Made by a program: the position numbers and the translations under genes | Part shown: positions 46,103 to 54,283 of the stretch, in pieces | Numbering within the stretch: position 1 is the stretch's first letter | Layout of the letters: each line of letters begins with the position of its first letter | Notes under the pieces: model-generated | What the model saw: only the letters and a program-made list of their open reading frames with translations | Databases searched by the model: none | What the model was told of the DNA's origin: nothing | From: Vallitalea longa | GTDB taxonomy: Bacteria > Bacillota > Clostridia > Lachnospirales > Vallitaleaceae | Direction: 5' to 3' | DNA: 64,000 bases | NCBI RefSeq assembly: GCF_027923465.1 | Contig: NZ_BRLB01000004.1 | Span: 1-64,000, forward strand

Positions 46103-48085
46103 ATGAAAAAACTTATTGCTTTATTATTAATTGTTACTATGAGTATTGGTATGACCGCTTGTAGTGGAGGGAAAGCTAATCAAAAAACCGATGCAGGTGT
46201 TGGTAATAAAGAGGCAAGTAAAGAGAATGATAAATTGGAATTAGCTGAGTCACTAGATCTAAATATTGCTTTGGGAAATAATCAAAGAACAATAACATAT
46301 CAACAAGCAGTTCCACTTACTATGCCTGATGGTTCAATCATAACACAAGGTGACCTGAAACCGGTTTGGAAGTATATTCAAGAACAAATTGGAGTTGATT
46401 TAAAAGATGTTGCTGTTCAAGACCAAAAAGCTGTAGAAATGATAGAAGTTTCAGCAGCTACAGGATTCACAGATGCAACTGTTTATGGCGGAGACAATAT
46501 AGCTGAACAATTTATGAGTTATGGTGCTCAAGGGTATTTCGTTAATTTAAAAGAACGTTTGAATGATATGCCTAATTTCTCTAAATATCTAGAAGAAAAT
46601 CCTAATGTAGCGAAAGCAATAACAGCATATGATGGAGGAATCTATCATGTACCATACACAGCAGAAATTGGTAGCTATGCTCGTATATTTGCAGGAAGAG
46701 AAACATGGGTAATAGAATTACTGGACAGAAAAGAGTCATTGATTGATGAATCACATACATTAGATGTTCATTATAAAGGTTACTGGGATAGAAATGAAAC
46801 TAATGTAATTGATCTACAAAATGAAGCTTGTAATAACGATAAATTAACAAGGGATGTCGCTCTTAATACATTGAGTGACTATATTTCCAATACATATCCT
46901 GATTTAGAAAAACCATCTGATCTATACTTAGGAAAAACAGCTGAATATGATATAGATGAATTGGTTGCTCTTTTACGTGTTATTGAGTTATCACCTAATA
47001 CTTTATCAAAGATTTCAACTGGAGAAGTAGTTGAAGATGCTCAGATATCACCTATCTTCTTTAGAAAAACCAAATATCGTGAAGATCTACTTAGATTTGC
47101 TAATTATTTTGATGGACAACGTGTTTTTGGATCAGATTCATATAAGGCAAGGTTCTATCTTGACGAAAATGGAGAATTCAATTTCTCATATGCCGAAGAT
47201 GAATTCCTTAAAATAGTGGATTATCTAAAAGATATGTATTCTGAAGGTTTGATTTATAGCGAATTTGCTGATCTCAGTATGAAAGATGAAATAAGAAAAC
47301 CTATGTATTCAAAAGATGATGAAGAAGGACACAAGCAATTCGGATTCATGACAAATGATTGGATACAATCAACTACAGCTAGTAATGATGATATAGTTGG
47401 AATGCTTCCACCTATTACTAAAATAGGTTCAAATGAGGAATTTGTTCATTATGTTGAGAATACAAGAGCTATTAAACTAGGTGGATGGGCTATATCTACA
47501 GCTTCTGATGAAAAACAAATTAATGCGGCACTTAAGTTATTTGATTATATGTTTACTGAAGAAGGTCATATTGTACAAAACTATGGAATTCCAGATGTAC
47601 TAGCAGAAGGAGAGACTTTTGTTGCTCCAAATGGTACAGAATATCCTAAATTCAATGATTGGCTAATAAATACTTCCAATGATATGAAAAATGGTGATGT
47701 TTCAGGATTTCTAAGAGATTATATGGGTTCTTTAATTCCGATTGGATATCAAAAAGAAATTGGATTCGAACTTCAATTGACCAATGAAAAAGGATGGGAT
47801 GCCTGGGATTTATATGAATCAGCAGGTGTATTGAGTACATCGTACGATTCTGAAGATCCATTATTTAAATTAGTGCCACCAGTATATTCATTGACTGAAC
47901 AAGATACAGCTAAACTTGGAACTCTATCTATTGGGGATATTCAAACAGAGCAAATATTCATGTATATAACAAATGGAGACAATGCTGTTGAAAGTGTGAA
48001 AGAACTCAAACAGCTCTATATCGATGGTGGAGTAGAAGAATATATTAAAGTATACCAAGGAGCATATGATAGAAGTAATAAATAA
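46103..48085 (+). CDS. Extracellular solute-binding lipoprotein (second system)
   Basis: 660 residues, about 120 longer than the first binding protein. The signal peptide ends with lipobox MTACS, so Cys20 is the lipidated residue. The linker is Lys/Glu/Asn-rich. The body has the same family features as the first system's protein: MPNFSKYLEENPN, GGIYHVPYT, an EF-hand-like acidic region near 350-370 and the C-terminal YIKVYQGAYDRSNK. An insertion (about 205-315), including VIDLQNEACNNDKLTRDV, distinguishes it. AGGAGG precedes the ATG. It should bind the oligosaccharide that the lyase cuts. Confidence 0.88.
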   Translation: MKKLIALLLIVTMSIGMTACSGGKANQKTDAGVGNKEASKENDKLELAESLDLNIALGNNQRTITYQQAVPLTMPDGSIITQGDLKPVWKYIQEQIGVDLKDVAVQDQKAVEMIEVSAATGFTDATVYGGDNIAEQFMSYGAQGYFVNLKERLNDMPNFSKYLEENPNVAKAITAYDGGIYHVPYTAEIGSYARIFAGRETWVIELLDRKESLIDESHTLDVHYKGYWDRNETNVIDLQNEACNNDKLTRDVALNTLSDYISNTYPDLEKPSDLYLGKTAEYDIDELVALLRVIELSPNTLSKISTGEVVEDAQISPIFFRKTKYREDLLRFANYFDGQRVFGSDSYKARFYLDENGEFNFSYAEDEFLKIVDYLKDMYSEGLIYSEFADLSMKDEIRKPMYSKDDEEGHKQFGFMTNDWIQSTTASNDDIVGMLPPITKIGSNEEFVHYVENTRAIKLGGWAISTASDEKQINAALKLFDYMFTEEGHIVQNYGIPDVLAEGETFVAPNGTEYPKFNDWLINTSNDMKNGDVSGFLRDYMGSLIPIGYQKEIGFELQLTNEKGWDAWDLYESAGVLSTSYDSEDPLFKLVPPVYSLTEQDTAKLGTLSIGDIQTEQIFMYITNGDNAVESVKELKQLYIDGGVEEYIKVYQGAYDRSNK

Positions 48086-48090
48086 ATATT

Positions 48091-48123
48091 AAAAGGGTGA
48101 GGACTTATGTTCTCTCCCTCACA
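48091..48123 (+). other. Hairpin after the second binding-protein gene
   Basis: GTGAGG pairs with CCTCAC around 48098-48121, with no U tail. It occupies the same position as the hairpin after the first binding-protein gene. Confidence 0.4.
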
Positions 48124-48175
48124 TATTAATAATGGATTGTTCATGTTGTTATTAATATAAATGGAGGTTAAGAGA

Positions 48176-48706
48176 TTGAAACCAGATCTATTATTAAAGA
48201 TACAACGTATTTTAGCTTATATTTTTATTGCATTGACACTTTTGAGTTTTATTCTGAGTTTGGGATTTATGACTAATTATTATACTTTGTTTTATGAAGG
48301 GACTTTTGAGATGTTCAACTTCTTCAAAGATGTGCAAGTTCTCAATAAAGCAATATTCAATACTTCTTTAATATATGTGATATTGGCAATATTGTTGATA
48401 CCTTTTGATATAAACAAGAAGAAACCTGGTATATTTGGAGTTTCTTTCGTAATCATAACTACTGTTTATACTTTGCTATCATCATATAAGATATTGTCAG
48501 ATATTCCATATTACAAGAATATATACGCATCTTTTGATTTCGGGGAGATCAAAAACTATACTCCTTCAATAGTTGCCTTTGATTTATCTACGGTATTATT
48601 TATAGTTATTATTATTGCTGCTATATTATTATTTATTACATCATTAAGTAATTATATATCTACAATAAAAACCAAACGTATAAGGGGAGGTTCTAATGAA
48701 GCTTGA
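48176..48706 (+). CDS. Unknown membrane protein in the uronate locus (1 of 4)
   Basis: 176 residues from TTG 48176, eight bases after GGAGG (48163-48167); an ATG at 48161 overlaps the ribosome site. Four hydrophobic helices (about 10-30, 58-76, 84-104 and 128-155) with a loop of about 30 residues between helices 1 and 2 containing YYTLFYEGTFEMFNFF. The C terminus is basic (KTKRIRGG). I do not recognise a family. It overlaps the next gene by 11 bases and follows the binding-protein gene, so it is probably co-expressed with the transporter. Confidence 0.75.
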   Translation: MKPDLLLKIQRILAYIFIALTLLSFILSLGFMTNYYTLFYEGTFEMFNFFKDVQVLNKAIFNTSLIYVILAILLIPFDINKKKPGIFGVSFVIITTVYTLLSSYKILSDIPYYKNIYASFDFGEIKNYTPSIVAFDLSTVLFIVIIIAAILLFITSLSNYISTIKTKRIRGGSNEA

Positions 48707-49121
48707 TGAAAAAAAATTATACCAGAAAAATAAGATTGGATATAATCTGGTTTTGATTTTTGTAATCCTAGATACTATTTATACGATATTTACTCTAAAG
48801 AATATGGCAATTGATTATTCTATTGGTATTTTTATCATTACTAATATTTTGCTATTGATGGTTGGTTTTCTAGCGGCTGTAAAATTAAGAGTATATTCAT
48901 TGAAATGGAGCTATCTAAGTATATTAATGGGTGTAGTTCAAGGGATTAGATTTTTCTTCATTCCACATGAATTGTGTGGACAAGTAAAAATGTATCTATC
49001 ATTAGTACTATTGGCTAGTGCAGTAGTGGTATTTATTGCAGGTATTGTCTCAACCATTAAATCTAATAACAGAATACATTATATTAACGAAAACAATATT
49101 AGTGAAGAAGTATTAAGTTAG
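48696..49121 (+). CDS. Unknown membrane protein in the uronate locus (2 of 4)
   Basis: 141 residues, ATG after GGGGAGG. Four hydrophobic helices (about 15-32, 42-63, 72-90 and 98-120), a charged N terminus (MKLDEKKLYQKNK) and a polar C-terminal tail. HELCGQ between helices 3 and 4 has a single Cys. The family is unknown. It starts inside the previous gene and ends 13 bases before the ATPase gene. Confidence 0.75.
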   Translation: MKLDEKKLYQKNKIGYNLVLIFVILDTIYTIFTLKNMAIDYSIGIFIITNILLLMVGFLAAVKLRVYSLKWSYLSILMGVVQGIRFFFIPHELCGQVKMYLSLVLLASAVVVFIAGIVSTIKSNNRIHYINENNISEEVLS

Positions 49122-49133
49122 TAGGAGGATAAT

Positions 49134-50225
49134 ATGGCAGATCTTGAATTGAAAAACATAAATAAGATTTATCCTGAAGGTTTCCAAGCTGTATACGACT
49201 GCAACATAGATATAAAAAATGGTGAGTTCATAGTTTTGGTTGGTCCTTCCGGTTGTGGTAAATCAACTTTACTGAGGATGATAGCTGGTTTAGAAGAAAT
49301 AACAAGCGGTGATATGCTTCTTGATGGGAAGAGAATCAATGATACTGCCCCATCTGATAGAGATATCGCAATGGTATTTCAGAATTATGCTTTATATGGC
49401 AATATGACAGTCTATGAAAATATGGGACTGAGTCTGACAGTTCGTCATGAAAATACTGACAAAATACATAAAAAAGTTATGAAGGCTGCTGATATAGCAG
49501 ATCTAAAAAGTTATCTGAATAGAAAACCAAATAACCTTTCAGGTGGTCAACGTCAAAGAGTTGCTCTAGGTCGTTCCATAGTGAGAGATGCTACTATATT
49601 TCTAATGGATGAACCACTATCCAACCTAGATGCAAAATTGAGGACAAGTACACGTAAAGAAATAGTTGATTTGCATAATAAACTTAACAAGACTTTTATT
49701 TATGTTACTCATGACCAGATAGAAGCCATGACAATGGCTGATAGGGTTGTGATATTAAATAAAGGTAAGATACAGCAAATAGCGACTCCTAGTGAATTGT
49801 ATTTATCACCAGAAAATATATTCGTTGGTGGATTTATAGGAAGTCCACCTATGAATTTCATTAAAGGTCATATTGATGGGAATAGATTTGTAAGTGAGAG
49901 TTTTAATGTAAAGATTCCAGAAGACAAGATGAAAATACTTACTGATTACATAGGAAAACAAATCATTTTGGGTGTAAGACCTGAACATTTTTCAAATGAA
50001 CCTATATCACTAAAAAAGTATTCTGATTCAGTAGTAGATTGTATTGTAGATGTAGTTGAATTTTTAGGAGCTGATATGCTTATACATTTTGAGCTGGGAG
50101 AAAAGAAGTTAGTTAGCAAAATAAGAGCAAGACAGAGTTATTCATATGGAGATGAGATAAGACTTGCTATAAAGATGGATGAGGTTCATTTCTTCGATAC
50201 TGAAACTGAATTAAGAATTAGATAG
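49134..50225 (+). CDS. Carbohydrate ABC transporter ATP-binding protein (MsmK/UgpC type)
   Basis: 363 residues. Walker A GPSGCGKST at 37-45, Q-loop MVFQNYALYGNMTVYEN, signature LSGGQRQRVALGR, Walker B IFLMDEPLSNLDAKLR and the switch His in YVTHDQIEAM are intact. A C-terminal TOBE/MalK-like domain (about 235-363) follows. This type energises CUT1 sugar importers and can serve several systems. It is the only carbohydrate ATPase in the window, so it probably drives both transporter sets, although it lies several genes away from the permeases. Confidence 0.93.
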   Translation: MADLELKNINKIYPEGFQAVYDCNIDIKNGEFIVLVGPSGCGKSTLLRMIAGLEEITSGDMLLDGKRINDTAPSDRDIAMVFQNYALYGNMTVYENMGLSLTVRHENTDKIHKKVMKAADIADLKSYLNRKPNNLSGGQRQRVALGRSIVRDATIFLMDEPLSNLDAKLRTSTRKEIVDLHNKLNKTFIYVTHDQIEAMTMADRVVILNKGKIQQIATPSELYLSPENIFVGGFIGSPPMNFIKGHIDGNRFVSESFNVKIPEDKMKILTDYIGKQIILGVRPEHFSNEPISLKKYSDSVVDCIVDVVEFLGADMLIHFELGEKKLVSKIRARQSYSYGDEIRLAIKMDEVHFFDTETELRIR

Positions 50226-50238
50226 AAGGAGCATTTAA

Positions 50239-50640
50239 ATGAAAGAAAAATTGTTAAATATTACAATTTATGTCACTTGTACAATGGCATTATTACAATT
50301 GGTTTTATCACAAATGCATATTAGTGTCATTACTAAAGTTTTCGCAACAGATGTTGGTTTTTACTTTTTCTTATTTATAATTTTTGGACTTGTTACTGTT
50401 TTTAATATGAAAAATGTTAAACAGAGTAATAATTCCATTTTACTTATAATATGTTCAGCTATTGCTATAGTAGTTGGTATTAAGTATATTCATATATTAT
50501 TGGATGATGTAAGCCAAGGTAAATTGCTAACTTATAATGACATTGTTGTTTCTTTATATAATGTTATAGCAAGCATAATCATATATGGTGTAGGTACTAT
50601 TACTGTCGTTATAACAAAAAGAAAACTCAACAGCAAGTGA
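50239..50640 (+). CDS. Unknown membrane protein in the uronate locus (3 of 4)
   Basis: 133 residues with four hydrophobic helices (about 5-25, 38-55, 65-85 and 105-126). Short basic ends. No recognised family. AAGGAG precedes the ATG; it is 13 bases after the ATPase gene and 10 bases before the next unknown gene. Confidence 0.7.
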   Translation: MKEKLLNITIYVTCTMALLQLVLSQMHISVITKVFATDVGFYFFLFIIFGLVTVFNMKNVKQSNNSILLIICSAIAIVVGIKYIHILLDDVSQGKLLTYNDIVVSLYNVIASIIIYGVGTITVVITKRKLNSK

Positions 50641-50650
50641 GGGATATCAT

Positions 50651-51121
50651 ATGAAACCTAGAAAAAAATTTTTTACGGATGAAAGATTAGAATACCTTAT
50701 TAGATGGTGGTCAGTTGGAGCAGTATATTTTTTTGTAGGATGGGGCACAGGTCTTGGAAATCAGGTCGGAACAGTAGATTTTATATTTTTTCTAGGACTG
50801 GGAATAGGTGTTTTTAATATTGCAGTAATTAATCCATTAATCAGAAAAATGCTTAATGTAAGATCCAACAAAAGATATAATGAAACAACTGTGTTTAATA
50901 AAGTATTGACAAGGTTAAAAGAAATATTTAAATCAATGCTTATAGTTCTGATTATGGTATATGTATATTCGTTGATCAATCAATTATTGATAAAAGTACT
51001 TTCTCTATCACCTAGTCAAGTACCTTTTCCAGGTGAACCCATAACATTTGGGATAATATATGTAATTATTCTTATGTGTATAAATAAAATTATGAGTATG
51101 TTTAGAAGACATTGTGTATAA
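50651..51121 (+). CDS. Unknown membrane protein in the uronate locus (4 of 4)
   Basis: 156 residues with about four hydrophobic segments (18-35, 40-58, 95-117 and 130-146). The opening MKPRKKFFTDERLEYLIRWW is basic and amphipathic. A GTG start that would overlap the next lyase gene is possible but unlikely. No recognised family. It directly precedes the second heparinase-family gene. Confidence 0.7.
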   Translation: MKPRKKFFTDERLEYLIRWWSVGAVYFFVGWGTGLGNQVGTVDFIFFLGLGIGVFNIAVINPLIRKMLNVRSNKRYNETTVFNKVLTRLKEIFKSMLIVLIMVYVYSLINQLLIKVLSLSPSQVPFPGEPITFGIIYVIILMCINKIMSMFRRHCV

Positions 51122-51131
51122 CGGAGGCTAT

Positions 51132-53024
51132 ATGGAATATTTAGAGATAGAAAAATTAAAAGAAGAAATAAAACTAAATGATAATTATAAGAATATGATA
51201 AAACAGATAGAAGAAGATGTTAATGAGTTTTGTCCCGAGTTTTATGACGATCCTAATAGAATATCAAGATGGGGGCATAATTATTTCTGCGAAATAGATG
51301 GCGGATTACTTATTTATGATAGAAAAAAACCTAGAGCTCATCAATGCGAAATATGTAAAGAAGTATACGACAACGAATTGTTAAATGGTGTCTGGGTATA
51401 TATGTATCGTAATGATGCTGTTCTGGCAGCATGGAAATCTGCATTATTATATAGACTTACAAAAGAAAATAAGTATATTAAATATGTTAAGAAGATTATA
51501 GGTTTTTATTCTGATCATTATCTTGAATTCCAATTACATAAAAAAGAAAACACAATATTTGATAGTCTTGAAGATATGGAATGGGGCTGTGGAAGGATTA
51601 TGCCACAAGCACTGAATGAGGCCTTATTGATTATAAGAATGGTAAATACTCTTGAGTTGGTTAAGGATGAAATAAGTAGTGATTTTCTTAATTCTGTTAA
51701 TGATAATCTGTTTCAAGAAGCTTTCAAGTTGTTGAAACTTCAAGTGAATGAGATTCATAACATTCCTTGTTGGTGTAATAGTGCAATAGGTGTAATGGGA
51801 TTATTTTTGCAGGATAAAGAAATGATTGATTTTACTTTTCAAGGTGAATTCAATATACGAAAACAACTATTAAGAGGAGTTACTCAAGATGGATTTTGGT
51901 ATGAGGGCTCCATTCATTATAACTTCTTTACTCTTGAGGGAATGACTAACCTATTACTTTTTTGCAAGTTATATGATTATGATTTCGGTAATGAGAAGAA
52001 TATTATTAAAAAGATGTTCATTTCAGCATATAACTATGCTTTTGATAATCATAAGCTACCTAATCCTAACGATGGTTGGCCAAATATTAACCTTAAGACA
52101 TACAGCTATATCTATAGCGTTGCAACTAAGGTATTTGGAGTAGATAGTGAAATAGGTAACTTATTGAAGAATATAATGAATAAAGATGGTATAAGAGGTC
52201 AATTTCCATTATCAAGACCTTATTACTATAACAATGAAATATCTCTGGAAAGACTCATTTTGATTCCAGAGTTACACCCAAATGAAGCTGTAGAGGTTAA
52301 TACATCATCTATTAATTTTTCAGCGTCACAATTTGGAATAATAAAAGATAACGGTATTAACATTTTCTATAAATATGGTCATAATGTACCTTCACATGCT
52401 CATCCAGATAAAATGAACATTGAAGTTACTTTCTTTGACCAAACATTAACTAGAGATTTATCAAATTCAGGCTATGGCAATCCATTATGTAATGAATGGC
52501 ACAGAATGACTGCATCACATAATACCGTTGTAGTGAATGGAGAAAACCATAGTTCGTTGAAAGGGGGTACTTGCCTAGAGTTTAGAAAAAATATGATTGA
52601 TGCCAAAGTAGATAATGTCTATGAAGGTGTTGATTTTAGAAGAAAAGTTGAAATTACAGAAGATGGGTTTAGAGATTTATTTACAGTAAGCTCTAATAGG
52701 ATAAATACTTACGATTATTTCTTTCATGTTGAAGCAAATCTATTATCAGAACTTGAATTACAAAAAAGTAGTCTAGAATACCATGAAAATGGTTATCAGC
52801 ATATAAGTAATATAAATAAGGTAATAACTGAAGCAACTTATGTTGATCTGGATTTTCAGCTTGCTGGTTATATCATAACAAGCAGAATAAATCTGGATGG
52901 TAAGGAGCTTTTTATAGCTAAATCTCCTGATAATCCTATAACTGAACAAAGAACATCATTAATAGTTAGAGCTCATGAAAGTAGTATAACTTATGATCTA
53001 ACTTGGAAAATAAGGAGGTCCTAA
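51132..53024 (+). CDS. Heparinase II/III-family protein with N-terminal cysteine (zinc-ribbon-like) element
   Basis: 630 residues from ATG 51132 after ACGGAGG; a GTG frame from 51114 overlaps the previous gene. An N-terminal element with Cys34, Cys53, Cys72 and Cys75 (FCPEFYDDPN, NYFC, QCEIC) looks like a zinc ribbon. The alpha/alpha toroid follows, with DGFWYEGSIHYNFFTLEG (about 255). The C-terminal domain has HAHPDKMNIEVTFF (about 425) and ASHNTVVVNG. There is no signal peptide, so it should be intracellular. It is expected to release unsaturated uronate from oligosaccharides (PL15/PL17-like). The next gene's KdgF-like cupin would use that product. Confidence 0.8.
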   Translation: MEYLEIEKLKEEIKLNDNYKNMIKQIEEDVNEFCPEFYDDPNRISRWGHNYFCEIDGGLLIYDRKKPRAHQCEICKEVYDNELLNGVWVYMYRNDAVLAAWKSALLYRLTKENKYIKYVKKIIGFYSDHYLEFQLHKKENTIFDSLEDMEWGCGRIMPQALNEALLIIRMVNTLELVKDEISSDFLNSVNDNLFQEAFKLLKLQVNEIHNIPCWCNSAIGVMGLFLQDKEMIDFTFQGEFNIRKQLLRGVTQDGFWYEGSIHYNFFTLEGMTNLLLFCKLYDYDFGNEKNIIKKMFISAYNYAFDNHKLPNPNDGWPNINLKTYSYIYSVATKVFGVDSEIGNLLKNIMNKDGIRGQFPLSRPYYYNNEISLERLILIPELHPNEAVEVNTSSINFSASQFGIIKDNGINIFYKYGHNVPSHAHPDKMNIEVTFFDQTLTRDLSNSGYGNPLCNEWHRMTASHNTVVVNGENHSSLKGGTCLEFRKNMIDAKVDNVYEGVDFRRKVEITEDGFRDLFTVSSNRINTYDYFFHVEANLLSELELQKSSLEYHENGYQHISNINKVITEATYVDLDFQLAGYIITSRINLDGKELFIAKSPDNPITEQRTSLIVRAHESSITYDLTWKIRRS

Positions 53025-53026
53025 AA

Positions 53027-53368
53027 ATGGATATAAAAAATTATTTCGTAAATAGTGAAATCAAAACAAAAGACTTTGGCAATGGTATCAGAAGAAAAAT
53101 TCTATCTTATAATGATAATTTAATGATAGTAGAGGTTTATTTTGATGAGAATGCTGAGATGGAAGTGCATGCTCATCCACATGAACAGATTACTTATATT
53201 ATAGAAGGTGAATTCGAATTTAATATAGATGGAAACAAAAGAATCTGTAAACCTGGAGACAGTACATACAAACAAGCCAATATTAAACATGGTGCTGTGT
53301 GTCGTAAGAAAGGTAAGCTAATTGATATCTTTACTCCATGTAGACAAGATTTTTTAGATAAACAATAA
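53027..53368 (+). CDS. KdgF-like cupin (unsaturated uronate-converting protein)
   Basis: 113 residues from ATG 53027, eight bases after AAGGAGG. A single cupin barrel with metal ligands HAHPHEQ, an E in YIIEGEFEF and the C-terminal His of IKHGAV; the end PCRQDFL is typical of KdgF. KdgF proteins speed the conversion of 4,5-unsaturated uronate, the lyase product, to the linear keto sugar. It overlaps nothing and is 23 bases from the dehydrogenase gene. The context with two lyases makes this role much more likely than a generic cupin. Confidence 0.82.
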   Translation: MDIKNYFVNSEIKTKDFGNGIRRKILSYNDNLMIVEVYFDENAEMEVHAHPHEQITYIIEGEFEFNIDGNKRICKPGDSTYKQANIKHGAVCRKKGKLIDIFTPCRQDFLDKQ

Positions 53369-53391
53369 TTAATATAATAGGAGGATTTGCA

Positions 53392-54141
53392 ATGAATAAG
53401 TATGCATTAATAACTGGAGGAACAGGTGGAATAGGTTTAGCCACTGCTAAGACCCTTGGAAAAGATGGTTATAAAATAATTTTAAATGGCATTGATGAAG
53501 AACAAGGTAAAAATGCTGTAAATGAATTAAATGAAATGGGTATAGAAACTGAATTGTTCATGTTTGACGTAACTGACGAAAAACAAGTAATAGAGAATTT
53601 CGAGACTATCAGTAAAAAATATGAAAAGATAGATGTACTTGTTAATAATGCAGGTGGATTAGGAGGAAGAAGCAGTTTTGAAGGTATGGAAACAAGCTTC
53701 TACAGAAAAGTCATGGCTCTTAATCTAGATAGTGTATTTTTTGTAACACGTTCAGCTATACCATTACTTAAGAAAGGAGATAAGCCTTCAATAGTTAACT
53801 TTACATCTATAGCTGGTTGGAATTCAGGTGGACCAGGTGCTGGCGTATACGGTACTGCTAAAGCGGCTGTTACAACACTTACAAGAGCATTGGCCAAAGA
53901 GTTGGCTGAATCAGGAATTAGGGTTAATGCAGTATCACCTGGAACAATTGATACTCCTTTCCATCAAGCAACAAAAGAGAAGAATATCGATTTATTCAAT
54001 TCATGGAAAAACAACATTTTACTTAAGAGATTCGGTCAACCAGAAGAAGTTGCTACAGTAATAGAGTTCCTAGTCAGTGAAAAGGCTTCATTCTTGACAG
54101 GAGAAGTTATTCAAATCAATGGAGGACAAGCTTTCCTATAA
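53392..54141 (+). CDS. Short-chain dehydrogenase/reductase, probably keto-uronate reductase
   Basis: 249 residues. Cofactor motif TGGTGGIGLA (8-17), NNAGG, catalytic Ser in FTSIAG and Tyr-x3-Lys in YGTAKAA, ending GEVIQINGGQAFL. Classical SDR fold. Next to KdgF it probably reduces DEH or DKI (the linear keto-uronate) to KDG, like DehR/KduD, or acts on fructuronate. The substrate is inferred from context only. AGGAGG precedes the ATG. An imperfect terminator-like hairpin follows. Confidence 0.85.
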   Translation: MNKYALITGGTGGIGLATAKTLGKDGYKIILNGIDEEQGKNAVNELNEMGIETELFMFDVTDEKQVIENFETISKKYEKIDVLVNNAGGLGGRSSFEGMETSFYRKVMALNLDSVFFVTRSAIPLLKKGDKPSIVNFTSIAGWNSGGPGAGVYGTAKAAVTTLTRALAKELAESGIRVNAVSPGTIDTPFHQATKEKNIDLFNSWKNNILLKRFGQPEEVATVIEFLVSEKASFLTGEVIQINGGQAFL

Positions 54142-54174
54142 AATAAATCCGGTATAACAGTTCATTCCTTATAT

Positions 54175-54215
54175 AAACTCAAATTATTCTTGATTGAATA
54201 GTTTGGGTTTAATTT
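54175..54215 (+). terminator. Probable terminator after the SDR gene
   Basis: AAACTCAAATTATTC (54175-54189) pairs with GAATAGTTTGGGTTT (54196-54210) with wobble pairs and small mismatches, then AATTT. It would end the lyase operon. Confidence 0.5.
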
Positions 54216-54283
54216 AAAGGCGAAAGGATATTTAATATGCATAATGTAGGCATATTTTTTAAAAGGGCATATAGGTGAAATGT

